Assembly: GCA_022414725.1 (NCBI GenBank)
Contig: CM039463.1
Span: 39,161,369 to 39,225,368, forward strand
Direction of reading: 5' to 3'
Length of the DNA: 64,000 nt
Source: Microglena sp. YARC
Taxonomy: Eukaryota > Chlorophyta > Chlorophyceae > Chlamydomonadales > Chlamydomonadaceae
Part shown: positions 43,261 to 55,104 of the stretch, piece by piece
Layout of the letters: every line of letters begins with the position of its first letter
Position numbering within the stretch: the first letter of the stretch is position 1
Position numbers and translations under genes: made by a program
The notes under the pieces: generated by a model
What the model was told of the DNA's origin: nothing
Seen by the model: only the letters and a program-made list of their open reading frames with translations
The model's database searches: none

Positions 43261-44577
43261 TGTGTCTCCAGCCTACTGGGCTGCTCGCCGCCGAAGAAAT
43301 TAAGATACTCAATCCTTATGGAATAAAAGCAAAACAAGCACGAGGCGTAAAGGCATGGAGCTCTTTAAACCCCATGGCTAAAGGATAATACGAGACCTCG
43401 GTGTTAGCTGCAACGCTGTGGAGCAAAAGAGCTGTCAAGAAGGGACAATCATTAACTAAGCATAACTCCAAACACCATAACGGAAGATGTGTGCGGAAAT
43501 AATGTGAAAGACGAAGAACGGCGGGGTACAGCTAAGAGTGTGAAAAACTCCACCACCACGGGGGGCCAAGGCCCCCCGCCCGCAACACGGATCTCACGAT
43601 CAAGGTAAATACCCAGAAGGAGCAACCAAACGGACCAAGGGGGACGGCAGGAAACTCTAGATCTCAAGGCAAACGCTATCCCAATCACATGCACCTCCAC
43701 AAGCTAACAAGGGGCAAGAACAAATCTATGCTAGTCATCCATGGTGTCGGGGAGGATAAGGGGAAGAAGCTCATACTCGGCGGAGCTTATGTCCGGAGGA
43801 ATGGCCATCCGCTATAGTTTGCCCTCAGATCTGAGAGTTACCGTGACGGATATTAAAAGGGCGGGTTTGTAGTATAAATATACCTGTGTGTGCGAATAGC
43901 CAAGATCGATCTAACGTGGACGGAATGGTGTACCAACGGATATTCAGATAGGTAGAGGGTTCAATTCCCAGAGTGCTAATTGTGTTGCACTTTTCCTGTA
44001 ACCCATGGACGCACATATGAGAAATATTACTTAGTTATTCCGTTATCTAGCTTGGGCCCATCAAAGCATTTGATTATTCCTTGCTTCGGGTAGGCTTCGG
44101 GCCTTATTTTAATTCTTCATGCTTGCGTGCTTTCTAGGACCACTAAACACACCCAAACCCTTAAATGTAGGAAGGTTTACACGGGAAGATCAAAGTATAT
44201 GCGGAACAAACCCATAATAAGAGGACCCGGCCGGAAAAAAAGGTGTCCCACATACTTGGTTACATGGCTCGCCTCTTCTAGCACTCATTTAACTCTATGT
44301 GGCAACTCGAACTTGGTTACATGAGGTACAAACATGAAGGAGCCATCAAAGGCAAGTATGAGTCCATTTAGGGCGTTTAGCAAGTTGAACCTTTTAGAGG
44401 TTCAACCTTCAAAAGGTTTAAGCTAATATCTTAGACATAAACGACCTAAAAACACGCTATAAACGGGTTTTTACCTTTAAACTACCTCCAAAGATTAGAA
44501 CTAGCTTAACACTAGTTTAGCACTCGCTTGAAGTTAAACCAACTCGTCTTAGATTGCGTTTAATTGGTAGGGCTGCC

Positions 44578-44721
44578 GCCAGGCCTCAGGCTAGCTGTGG
44601 CCTGCACGTGACTGCAGTACCCTGCAGTACACATCTCTATGCTATATGATTGCGCCTGTTGCACTTAATAGCAACTCCTCCTCTATTGAGCCTATGCCGT
44701 TGTAACAATCTTACATTAACA
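44578..44721 (+). repeat. Copia left LTR, 3' piece
   Basis: Resumes the LTR immediately after the CTGCC duplication and ends TTAACA. Confidence 0.95.
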
Positions 44722-45227
44722 GGTTATGTGCGCCATCTTTAGACGCTAACGAAGAACAGCCGCTGATTTCCGCGTTCGGAATCAGTTCCCCTCTGACTTG
44801 TCGAAGGCCCGAGTTTTAACTAAGCACCTGGACTCCCTGTGCGGATCCTACTTCCCGCTGCTCCGCCTGCCGCTTCCTACCAAGAATCCTTGGATCTGCC
44901 ACTGCGTCCTACGACTGGAGCAAGCAAGAGCGACCACAAGTCACCGAAATCTATGAAGTGAGTATAGGACGACGCCCTCACCGAGACCCACACAGTGCTG
45001 TATTGATCTCAGACGATCAATTTGTCTACGACTCCAGCTTAAGAGAAGCTTCTGTCGTCGAACATTGCCGCTTGGCAACGTCCACCCCCCGGTAATCCGC
45101 TGGATCCCTTTGGATCGCCGATTCCCACACACACTCCATCCCCTCTTCCCCTGCCCCGCCCTCGTAACTCCCCCTATCCCAACACTCCGACCTACAACGC
45201 CAAGACTCCTACACAGAAGACCTCACC

Positions 45228-45797
45228 ATGCAACCTCCCCGCATATTCACCGGCAACAACCTCTACAACTGGCGCTACGCCAGGCAGACTATCCTTCTCG
45301 CCCTTAAATCAGATAGGGATACCATTGCCATTGCTTTCGACTGCCAACAGGCGGTGGTCGCTGGCGAGCCTGCCGACTCTGATGGTTACCCTGCTGATGA
45401 CATTACTTACCCTGTTGTTGCGGGTGATGATCCAGCTGTTCCGGCTCGTGGTGTCCCCACCAGGATCTCCACCTGGAAGAACAACAAGGCCTTCAAGATC
45501 ATCATAGATCATGTATCAGATCCGATCCAGCAGGCCATTCATGCTAACACAGATATGGCCACTAGAGCCTTAAGGTTTCTAGATGCCCTGTACTCTGAGG
45601 AAGGCAGCAGGCTAGAGCATACCACCCTGACTGCCATAATGGGATTACGTATGACCTCCACTGAATCCCTGCAGACATACCTCTCTAGGGCAGCTGATCT
45701 GTACTCCCAGATTCCCAAGATACAAGGCACCCACATCATCTCTACCAGCACCTTCCTAAACCTCATTGTCAAGGGACTGAACTCCCAGGGCCATTAA
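45228..45797 (+). pseudogene. Copia gag, N-terminal part
   Basis: 189-codon frame of the UBN2/Copia gag type: FTGNNLYNWRYARQTILLAL at the start, then TWKNNKAFKIIIDHVSD and a long helical part (MTSTESLQTYLSRAADLYSQI). Ends in a premature stop; gag content continues in another frame from about 45800. Confidence 0.75.
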
Positions 45798-45799
45798 GG

Positions 45800-47235
45800 T
45801 ACTTGTAAGGTACTTTTATTTCTCTGAATATGATGGGTACATCAATCAGTTCAACCCCACTGCTATCACCACCTTTGCTCTGCTCCAAAGTTCCCTCTTC
45901 AACTGGTGCTTAGTGAAGCAAGTTGACCCTGCACCATCTCCTGAAGAGGCTGAGATGGCAGCTGCAGCTTACAGGGCCAGGAAGCCATTCAACAGCAAGC
46001 ACCTCCCATTCAGAGACAGGACCATCGCCTACAAGAAGATGATCTGCTGGAACTGTGGGGGAATAGGCCATAGCTCCAGAGACTGCACCAGTGAGGACAC
46101 TGACCTGGCTTTCAGGCCAGCTGACTCAGATGAAGCTGACCATGGATCTAAGTCACCTCCCAAGAACAGATCAGGAGATGACAAGGACCCTGATGACAAG
46201 AAGACCCCCAAGAAGACCAGTGACAGGAGGCGTCTAAGAAGATACCCAAGCAGGGGACGCCATGCCCACGTTGCTGATTGTGATCAGTCCACCTCCAACT
46301 CTGACAGTGAGGGTGAAGAACACAACTTCCTGTCCCTGGCACTGGATGAGGACAACCTCCAGCCCATGAGATTTGCTACACCAACCAGAGGCAAGTCTGT
46401 TTCATTTGCCTTGCCACCTGACCTCCTGGCTAATACAGCATTCTTTGGACAAATAAGTGCTGATGATGAATGCACTATAGAAGATGGAGAAGTTTTACAG
46501 GCAGCACTGCAGACAGAATGGATCATAGATACTGCAGCACACTCTCATGCAACAAGTAACATCTCCCATCTGCATGACATTTAGGACCTCCAACAGCCTA
46601 TTAGGCTGCAGCTGGCAGATCAAGACTCTCCACCTATACTCTGCAAGCAGATAGGGAAGGCCAAGATCAAGGGCCATGGCAGGACTCTGATCATCCTGAA
46701 CAATGTACTTCTTGCTGACTGCAACATGCCCAACATCATTAGCATTCATGCAGCCACCAGCCTGTGCCCAGACCTCCAATTTCACCTGTCCAAGACCCAA
46801 GCCACACTCTCCATCCCAAGACCATCTGGTACCAAACTGCTCCTCTCATGCCCCAAAAGGCATGGACTCTACCTTACCCAAACTTCACCAGTCCCTGCCA
46901 GTAATCCCTCTATCCCTGTGGACCCTACCATTGCCTACATCATGATGGTTACCAAGCCTCCATCAACTCACACTGACTCTGAGACAGGGCAGTACCCACC
47001 CACTCATGAGACCTCCCCCAGTAGAGCTGATCAAGACTGCCAGGTTCCCCCCCCTACTTCTGATCCATCTGCACACCACACTGTTCCTGAGATAGGGCAG
47101 TACCCACCCACTCATGTGGAGGCAGATCAAGACCTTCAGGAATTCCCCTCTACTTCTGATCCATCTGCACCCCACACTGATTCTGAGATAGGGCAGTACC
47201 CACCCACTCATGTGGAGGCAGATCAAGACCTCTAG
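45800..47235 (+). pseudogene. Copia gag zinc knuckle and protease relic
   Basis: CWNCGGIGHSSRDC (46045-46086) is a CX2CX4HX4C knuckle. WIIDTAAHSH is the Copia protease active site, with Ala in place of the conserved Gly/Ser. A TAG at 46582-46584 interrupts, after which the frame continues. From 46960 it consists of ~120-bp tandem repeats encoding HTDSEIGQYPPTH, where integrase and RT should be. Confidence 0.75.
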
Positions 47236-47533
47236 GACTTCCCCTCTACTTCTGCTCCATCTGCACCCCCTAGCCTGCAGCCTACCTGCAGTTTCCTTGC
47301 ACTTTCTCAGCAGCCTTTCTGCTACTTAGCCTGCAGCCTACCTGCAGTGCCACTTACCTATCCAGCTACCCCAGAAGACTGACATTTCTTTGAAGACCCC
47401 TGCTGAAGTGATTTCTCCCTTTCAGCTACTAGAAATTCTCAAAGTCTCCCCAGTTTTAATATTATAATTTTCTTATGCCCCTCAGTTAATTCCAGGAATT
47501 CTTGAGCTCAAGAATACCTTGAATTGGGGGGGA

Positions 47534-47761
47534 TGTTATTGACTGATTTATATATCAGTCTCTGAGTCGGCATAATGCACACCGGTACCTTTCCCTCCTG
47601 GTACCGTGTTGCCTGCCGCCAGGCCTCAGGCTAGCTGTGGCCTGCACGTGACTGCAGTACCCTGCAGTACACATCTCTATTCTATATGATTGCGCCTGTT
47701 GCGCTTAATAGCATCTTCTCCTCTATCGAGCCTATGCCGTTGTAACAATCTTACATTAACA
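47534..47761 (+). repeat. Copia right LTR, 228 bp
   Basis: TGTTATTG...TTAACA, intact, preceded by the polypurine tract. Confidence 0.95.
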
Positions 47762-48026
47762 AGTGCTCCCGTCCATAAGTCAAGGCAGGAGTCCCCTCGA
47801 AAGCCAGCTTGTTACAAGATAATTTGTCAATGCAGAAACCAACCATGGAGTAGGTAGGTGAGAGGGGCCCGGGGTGGCAGCCGTGCTCAACTTTTAGATG
47901 AGACTCGACGCACGTACCGGTAGTGAGTCTGTAGTAAACATTGCACGTCCACGTAAGGCTTTACTAACGACACATGGGAAGTTGGATGCACCTTCCAGCC
48001 ATCGGGCATATATGTACTCAGGGTGA
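47762..48026 (+). repeat. 1.19 kb array, unit 4, middle part
   Basis: Between the Copia right LTR and LINE copy 2. Confidence 0.95.
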
Positions 48027-48410
48027 CGAGTCTACCACCCCCAACCTATGCCTCTACCCTGAGTCTACCACCCCCACCCTATGCCTCTACCCTGAGTCTA
48101 CCACCCACAACCTATGCCTCTACCCTGAGTCTACCACCCCCAACCTATGCCTCGACCCTGAGTCTACCACCCCCAACTCATGCCTCTACCCTGAGTCTAC
48201 CACCCCCAACCTATGCCTCTACCTGAGTCTACCACCCCCAACCTATGCCTCTACCCTGAGTCTACCACCCCCAACCTATGCTCTACCCTGAGTCTACCAC
48301 CCCACCCCTATGCCTCTACTCTGAGTCTACCACCCCCACCCTATGCCTCTACCCTGAGTCTACCACCCCCAACCTATGCCTCAACCAACAACCTACCACC
48401 CCCAACCTAT
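48027..48410 (+). repeat. 33-bp minisatellite at the LINE 5' end, about 11 copies
   Basis: GAGTCTACCACCCCCAACCT followed by ATGCCTCTACCCT; being 33 bp it encodes an 11-residue repeat ESTTPNLCLYP in one frame. Confidence 0.95.
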
Positions 48411-48919
48411 GTCTCAACAGAGGGACTTCCTGCCCTAATCTATGCCCCTATCAAGAGACCTCCTCCCCATATCCTCCGCAAGAGGACGTAACCATAAGGC
48501 CCTACCCCAAGGCCCTCACCTCAAACCCCAGGCACGCGAACACCCCCCTTAACCAATCCCACTCCAAACCCTCCAAATCTATAGGGGACCCCCTCATAAA
48601 GCTGGGAAGTAAAGCAAACAAGAAGTACCTGTGGACCAACAGCCACTTCACCCTGCTGCCATGCCGAAGTAACAAGCCCAGCAAGCTGGCGAAGATTCTG
48701 GCTCTCAACATAAAAAATGGTGTGGCGCCTGACCCCAGTTCCACGGTCTCGCAAGACCTAAGTCACATGGACCACTTCGACACACCTCAATTTGTAATAG
48801 AGTGTACTACCCCCCAGTACCACATCAGCCCCATGCCCACCTCTCCCATCCCAAATAGTACCACTAAAGCCATTAACTTGACTCTGTCCTGGGATACGTG
48901 GCACACACCCCCCCCTTGA
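48278..48919 (+). CDS. LINE copy 2: ORF1 start, 213 codons
   Basis: Begins in the minisatellite and runs into a basic Pro/Ser-rich region (KLGSKANKKYLWTNSHFTLL). Role inferred from position as nucleic-acid-binding ORF1; no fold recognised. Confidence 0.4.
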   Translation: MLYPESTTPPLCLYSESTTPTLCLYPESTTPNLCLNQQPTTPNLCLNRGTSCPNLCPYQETSSPYPPQEDVTIRPYPKALTSNPRHANTPLNQSHSKPSKSIGDPLIKLGSKANKKYLWTNSHFTLLPCRSNKPSKLAKILALNIKNGVAPDPSSTVSQDLSHMDHFDTPQFVIECTTPQYHISPMPTSPIPNSTTKAINLTLSWDTWHTPPP

Positions 48920-49206
48920 TTCGGAATCAACTCGGTTGATTTGGTGGCTCCTTTGGAACATTCTTCCGTGGCTACACTGGATGGCCTACAGGGTCTCCTT
49001 ACAGAGACGGTGCCTCGGTGCAACGCACACAAAAAATAAAGAACGTCTCCTCGCCCCCACCTGTATTAGGGACATACTTATTCAAAAATACGCATTCAAT
49101 GCCTATCTCCAGCCCCCCCATGACCCGACATGTAGAGGAGGAAAGCGCACCCCACCTCAGCAAGGCCAGCCCACAATCCCGGCCCTAAGCACTATCCTAC
49201 CATACA

Positions 49207-50529
49207 TTGAGAAACAAATCTCAAGCCACTGCCAAGTGCACGCCATCAATGCCTACCTCGGTGGACCACATGTCAACACAGGGGAAATTTTCAAATTTGG
49301 GGAGACATCACCAAATACTAAAAGCAACCCGAAGCGACCTGGGTGTTAGGCCGCTTCACTTCACCTCAGCGGGAAATTTTTCAAATTTGCTGATGCAGGC
49401 CTACATGCACACTGAATGCCCCCAGATGGGCATACTCCACCAAATTGCACAACCCGATTATAACCCTGAACACACCAAGCCCCACAACCTTTCCTCTGAT
49501 GAATCCTACAACTTTGGAATCCTACCTGGTAGCAGCAAAAAACAAATCCTGGAACGTCTACAAGGACATAATAAATGTATCTTGCACTTAACCACCCCCC
49601 TCCCAACCGCATATGGACATGCCGGCTGTCTCAAACAATGCCATAACACCTGGTATTGGATAGACTCAGAAAACCTCTCGCCCATCCCCTTGGACTCCAC
49701 ACCGGGCGCCTGGCAGGCCATATATGGGCAAATCCTCATCCTTAAAGATGAGAGCGCAGACATGAGATTTTTGGACCCCCAATTCCAGCTTGGTAATGCG
49801 TCGGCTGTTACCAAAGATACAACCCCTCCGAACCCAATGCCTACGCTAACCAACATGGAATATACCATGATGGAGGACACCAGCTCACCCCAACGCACCT
49901 CCCCCCAAAACACACGAATGGACTGCGACATGGGAGATGTTGCCTTAGACCCAACCCCGGCCCTGAGTGCTATCCTACCATACATTGAGAAACAAATTCG
50001 ATGCCACTGCCAAGTGCACGCCATCAATGCCTATCTCGGTGGACCATATGTCGACACAGAAAAAATATTCAAATTTGGGGAGAGACATCACCGGATACTC
50101 AAGGCAACCCGTAATGACCTGTGTGTTTGGCCGAACCACTTCATCCCTCGCAGGGGGAATTTTACTAATATGCTGATGCAGGCCTACATGCACACCGAAT
50201 GCCCCCAGATGGGAATACTTCACCGAATCGTACAACCTGATTATAATCCGGAACACCCAAACCCGCACGACCTTATCCCTGATGAACCCTACAACCTTTG
50301 GATCCTACCTGGCAGTAGCAAAGACCAAATCCTCCAACGTCTGCAAGGACACAGTAAATGTATCTTGCACTTTACCACCCCCCTCCCAATCGCATATAAA
50401 CATGCTGGTTGTCTAAAAAAATACCATAACATCTGGTATTGGATAGACTCAGAAAAACCTCTCGCCAATCCCCTTGGACTCCACACGGGGAGCCTGGCAG
50501 GCCCTATATGGGAACATCTTCATCCTTAA
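49207..50529 (+). CDS. LINE copy 2: ORF1-like protein with internal duplication, 440 codons
   Basis: Two related ~260-residue segments (PYIEKQI..CHCQVHAINAYL at both starts), reflecting a ~776-bp tandem duplication of DNA (49187 and 49963). Contains several Cys/His but no clear zinc knuckle. The same duplication exists in copy 1, so it predates both insertions. Confidence 0.5.
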   Translation: MRNKSQATAKCTPSMPTSVDHMSTQGKFSNLGRHHQILKATRSDLGVRPLHFTSAGNFSNLLMQAYMHTECPQMGILHQIAQPDYNPEHTKPHNLSSDESYNFGILPGSSKKQILERLQGHNKCILHLTTPLPTAYGHAGCLKQCHNTWYWIDSENLSPIPLDSTPGAWQAIYGQILILKDESADMRFLDPQFQLGNASAVTKDTTPPNPMPTLTNMEYTMMEDTSSPQRTSPQNTRMDCDMGDVALDPTPALSAILPYIEKQIRCHCQVHAINAYLGGPYVDTEKIFKFGERHHRILKATRNDLCVWPNHFIPRRGNFTNMLMQAYMHTECPQMGILHRIVQPDYNPEHPNPHDLIPDEPYNLWILPGSSKDQILQRLQGHSKCILHFTTPLPIAYKHAGCLKKYHNIWYWIDSEKPLANPLGLHTGSLAGPIWEHLHP

Positions 50530-50922
50530 AAAGAGAGCGCAGACATGAGATTTTTGGACCCCCAATACCATCTTGACGTTGCGACGATGGATACTATAGA
50601 CACAACCCCTACTACAACTCCTACAAAACCCATGCCTTCACAACCCAACATGGAAGATACCATGATGAAGGACGCCAGCCCGCCCGATCGCACATCCCCC
50701 CCAACACGCAAATGGACTGCGATAGAGGAGATGCTGCCCCTTCAACTGTCACCAACCTGAAAAAACGTGGTACCACAGAGCACCCCCCCACAAAAAAAAA
50801 TATCAGGCACCCCAACAAGCATCTGAAACACTCGCAAAACCTGGGCCCCAACATTAAACTCAAACAAACACCAATCCACAACTTTTTCCCCCCCACCTCT
50901 ACCACCACCAATTCCGAGGGAG

Positions 50923-50960
<38 letters not shown>

Positions 50961-51075
50961 CAGGCTAAGAAGCTCAAAACAAACATGCTTTAAACCAACC
51001 ATTCCTTTTACCCCTAAGGATAATGGACCTGCCCAACAACCCACCCACCATGCCCAGTCACCCCAAGACTACTAC

Positions 51076-51939
51076 ATGGATAACATACATTTTCTACTCC
51101 TCAACTGCAGAGGGCCGAGGAGCTCCTGGGAGCTAATTCTCAATCACATCCTAGACCACAAACCTGATGTGGCTATTCTTACAGAAACCAAACTGCTCTC
51201 CTGCCTCTACTTCATCCAATTCATCAATTCCCTCCCATCCCACAATTCCCTCCCATCCCACCTCCACCAAGTCAAACACACTCTCCTTGCAAAAGGATTA
51301 GACCTCGACCATCTCAGCAACCAGATTATGGAACCTATTAGGATGGACCTCACCACTATGATTGAAACCTGCCCTACCAGGAACCAAATCCCAGGGCACT
51401 TCCTTGACAGAAAGAAGAGCAAAGCCCACGCCAAAATCAACTCCCATATCCAACAACTTAAGACGTACTGGAAACTCCTAACCACCGACCCCAACTCCTA
51501 CCACACCGCCCATTCTACTCTCCTAGAAACATGCCATAATCATCCTACCACCCTCACCCATCTCCAGCTTGCCTCAGACCATGCCTCACTCTTGGCTGCA
51601 ATCAATATATCCCTCGATGAGGCCCTCCCTGCCCTCCGGAGAATTCTCACAAACAGCAGACAAACAGCTACCGCCACTGGCAAAGCAGCCTTCATGACCC
51701 AACTATCCAACAAACCTAAACAAGCACACAGAAACATCTTCAAAACCTCTGATAATCCGACGTCACCCCAGACCCTCCAAGACCCCACCACTGGCCAACA
51801 CAAAACGTCCACTAATGACCTCCTAGACATCTTGGGGGAGCACATGGGACACTTGATGGCCCCCCCTCACCACACGTGCACCGGCAAATACCTACCCCAA
51901 GACAGACAGACCGCCCCCCCTCCATGGCCTCTCTGCTAG
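51076..51939 (+). pseudogene. LINE copy 2: APE N-terminus and pre-RT region
   Basis: Residues 1-45 (IHFLLLNCRG, PDVAILTETKL) are the APE start with the catalytic Glu. The catalytic core present in copy 1 is deleted after residue ~45. The remainder is an Ala/Gln-rich helical linker. Confidence 0.7.
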
Positions 51940-52988
51940 ACACATTCTCCCTAGAAACCAAGGCCCAACCCCACCAACACTTCAACCCCATCCTACCCTA
52001 CCTCATGGAGTTCTCTAATTACCAAACATGCATCCAACACGTAGCAAAAAGCAAACAGGCTGGCCCAGACGGAATCCCCAATGAACTACTAACCTACCTC
52101 CCCTGGTCTTGGCACCACACCATACATAAAATGTTTGGGCTTATGTGGATCACCGGCTACACCCCCATTTGCTGGAAGACCTCCAACACCATCATGCTTT
52201 ACAAGAAAGGAGACCCCACCCAAGCCAACCACTACAGACCTATTGGCCTCAACAACACGATGGGTAAATTGTGGACTAACATGGTTACAACAGTGATGTC
52301 CAAATACTTGGACCAATACCAAGTCCTCAGTGACTCCCAAGAGGGATTCAGACATAACAGAAGCACCCATAGGCAGCTCACCCACCTCCTACATGACATC
52401 GAGGATGCGGCCCACTCAAAAATAGACCTGTTTGCTGCCTACTTTGACTTCTCATCTGCCTTTAATATGGTGGACCATGACAAGCTGCTCCAAACTATGT
52501 ATGACCTTGGAATCCCGGTAGATGTCATTGAAACAGTGAAAGGAATTTACAACGGGGCTACTACCCACATGTACCTCAACAACACTCAAGGCAAACCAAT
52601 TCAAATCACAAGAGGCACCATCCAAGGTGACACCCTCTCCCCCCTACTCTTCATCATCTTCATCGAACCTCTCCTCAGATGGCTACAAGCCGGGGCAGAG
52701 GATACAAGCAAGGCATTACCTCAACATCCAATACTGACCAAGATAAAAACAGGTAGCCTAGGATATGCTGATGACACCAGTGTGGTCACTAACACAGCAG
52801 ACAACCTCAAGGTACAATGCCTTAAAGTGCAACAATTCAGTACTTGGTCTGGGATTCCTCTTAACGGGGGTAAATGCATGATCACTGGCATATTGCATGG
52901 CTCCCACCCCAAGGATCCCACCAACCACAAGGCCCTAACCAAACTTCTCCACAACACCATCCTCATTAACGACACATGGGCTACATAA
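51876..52988 (+). CDS. LINE copy 2: reverse transcriptase
   Basis: 370 codons with all palm blocks: KQAGPDGIPNEL, YRPIGLNNTMGKLW, EGFRHNRST, AAYFDFSSAFNMVD (catalytic Asp), GTIQGDTLSPLLF and GYADDTSV (YADD 297-300). Overlaps the previous frame, indicating a frameshift rather than a separate gene. Ends at TAA 52986; the thumb continues in another frame. Confidence 0.85.
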   Translation: MHRQIPTPRQTDRPPSMASLLDTFSLETKAQPHQHFNPILPYLMEFSNYQTCIQHVAKSKQAGPDGIPNELLTYLPWSWHHTIHKMFGLMWITGYTPICWKTSNTIMLYKKGDPTQANHYRPIGLNNTMGKLWTNMVTTVMSKYLDQYQVLSDSQEGFRHNRSTHRQLTHLLHDIEDAAHSKIDLFAAYFDFSSAFNMVDHDKLLQTMYDLGIPVDVIETVKGIYNGATTHMYLNNTQGKPIQITRGTIQGDTLSPLLFIIFIEPLLRWLQAGAEDTSKALPQHPILTKIKTGSLGYADDTSVVTNTADNLKVQCLKVQQFSTWSGIPLNGGKCMITGILHGSHPKDPTNHKALTKLLHNTILINDTWAT

Positions 52989-53021
52989 CTTCCCCCAAAT
53001 GAACCATACAAGTATCTAGGG

Positions 53022-55104
53022 GTGCCGGTTAGCCTCACCCTAAACTGGAGACCCCTCATGAAACAAGCCTTGGCCCTCATACATAGTAAAGGACACCAAA
53101 TCCTCACCACTGCCAAACCAAAAGGCGCCACCCCTCTCCAATGTCTCAGACTCATCACCACGTGTACTAAACCTGCCATCACCTACCCTATGACTGTAGC
53201 ACCCTACAGCTACTCGGATATAGGCATCTTAGACAAGGCCTTATGGACCCTGGCTGTGACCTACACCCCTCATTCCCAACTGCTAGTGTCTGCCTCCCCT
53301 TGGGACAGGCAGGATTGGGTATCTTCTCCCTAATGGTGGACTATGCTCAAATTACAGCAGCCCACCTCACTAGGTCCCTCAACGACACCGGGAAACTAGG
53401 CAGCAGGCTCACTACAGCCCTCCTCCACAAAGAAGCTGCTATGCTCCAGGGTATGGATCCTCTTACCTTGCCCAGCCACACACTTCTATACTTTACCTTG
53501 GCCAGGCAAATGCACATCCTCAAAAGAGCCTCCATCCAAATCCATATGGAGGATGAAACCCTACTCAACCCCCTTCAAGACTCCCTCCCGGACTTACCCC
53601 AACACACTATTCCCCCCAACCTTCTCAAAACCCTCATCCCCTTGGGCATTATTTCCCTAGCTGACATTGTGAGCCCTGATGGGACCACAATCATCCCATC
53701 CAATACCCTCTCGCACACCTATGGCACCAGAGTCTCCACTAGGCATAAAGTTGCCCTCAACAGACTCAGCTTACACCTGTGCTCTCCACCCCCACCTGGA
53801 AGCCCATCTCAACCCTACTCCTGCCACAGCCCCCTGCCCTTGGCATCGAGGAACCTCCCCATCCACCTACGCATTCCCCAACGGCACATTACCAAGTTCT
53901 CCACATATACTATCAGCCACCACCTTAACAACTGGGACACCGCCCCCAAACTGCCCCGACCCTTGACCCCCAATGCCGGCATCCTTACCCCAACCACAAA
54001 CACAGCCCCCCACGCATAATATCGAGGAGATCCCTGCCTCCAATGCACACATGTGGTGGGCCAGAGAGTCCTACCTTCACCCCACCAAGTATGCTCAAGC
54101 CTGGAGCACTGACCCCAAGATTGCTTGGACTGCCAGAATGCAATTCATCAGAAATGACACCCACAAATGTACTGACGCCTCCTACTACAAACACCACACC
54201 ATCCGTAAGAACAGCTCCCCCGACGACCTGGTGCATGCTGTCTCTACCCCAGACCTTCTTGCTCCCCCAACCCCAGCCAAGCTCCTCCACCTCCTATATG
54301 GCAACCAACACAGCCTGACCCACCTCCTGGGCTTCAGAGCCCAAAAGAGGAAGGCTAACGAACCTAGAGAAACCCCCCATCACAGATATTGGAGGGTCCA
54401 GAAAGCCCCATGCACCATTCTCTGCCACCATCTCCCTTTTTACATATCTGCTGGCCTCCCCGTGCATTCCCACAAACTACTCCTCTGCCACCTCCATTGT
54501 GGTCACTTGGTCCCCCGTCCATCTCACAGAGAAACAAATCACCCTGCTTGTTGGCCCCACCAGATTTCAGGAACTCCTCCATGCCTACAACACTGAAACT
54601 ACCCCCAAAGCCCCCTCCCCCTCCATTCCACCCAGACAAGACCTCCACCTCACTAACCTCCAACAACAAGGACAGTGGGCGGAGGGAGGAGAGTTTGATG
54701 CCAAATGGTATAGCGAACTCAGGCAAAACCTCATCATTAACACGGCAGACCACCACCCAGACTGGGATATCCACCCCCCCGGCAAATACCACATACAGGC
54801 TGGTACACTGAATGACAGGTACCACCACCTCCCTCCCCAACTCAACAACGGAGACACCACCTACATCTACTCACCAACAGGCCAATGTGTCGGTCATATA
54901 CCCCTCTCCCAACTCCACCTCCTCCACCACAGATACCATACCACCAAGGCACACTCTCCCCACCTCTGGACCCTCCACAGCACAGGAACCTTCGCTGGAG
55001 ACGTAGCCACCCTCCTATCACAGCACAAAGACACTACCATCTCCAATGTCTCCCCTGCCATACACAAAAGCTATGTCCACCCTGGGGATGACAACGGACC
55101 TTGA
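53022..55104 (+). pseudogene. LINE copy 2: thumb and linker, frameshifted
   Basis: Frames 53022-53333, 53243-54019 and 54499-55104 chain together (RPLMKQALALIHSKGHQI; WYSELRQNLIINTADHHPDW) with at least two frameshifts. Confidence 0.6.

Larger units (their letters stand above)
34078..44572. mobile_element. 10.5 kb TIR element inside the Copia LTR
   Basis: Flanked by CTGCC (34073-34077, 44573-44577). CCCTACCAAATATACGCAAT near the left end and its inverted counterpart at the right end match at 22 of 24 positions, but the left TIR begins 14 bases inside. Both ends carry subterminal GTTTAAG/CTTAAAC-type motifs (34140-34480, 44360-44560). No transposase frame is visible; the interior is satellites, simple repeats and a SINE. 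Superfamily unassigned. Confidence 0.75.
33994..47761 (+). mobile_element. Copia-type LTR element, degenerate, with a nested insertion
   Basis: LTRs start TGTTATTG and end TTAACA, flanked by 5-bp target duplication AGTGC (33989-33993, 47762-47766). Removing the nested 10.5 kb element leaves ~3.3 kb. It has gag, a zinc knuckle and a protease relic, but no integrase or RT. A polypurine run TTGGGGGGGA abuts the right LTR. GGTTATG just after the left LTR could be a primer site for an internal tRNA-iMet segment, as used by some Copia elements (inference). Confidence 0.92.

Noticed and set aside
43930..43990. tRNA-like B box GGTTCAATTCC
   Set aside because: Only three T-stem pairs, no acceptor pairing and a poor A box; likely chance or a very old relic.
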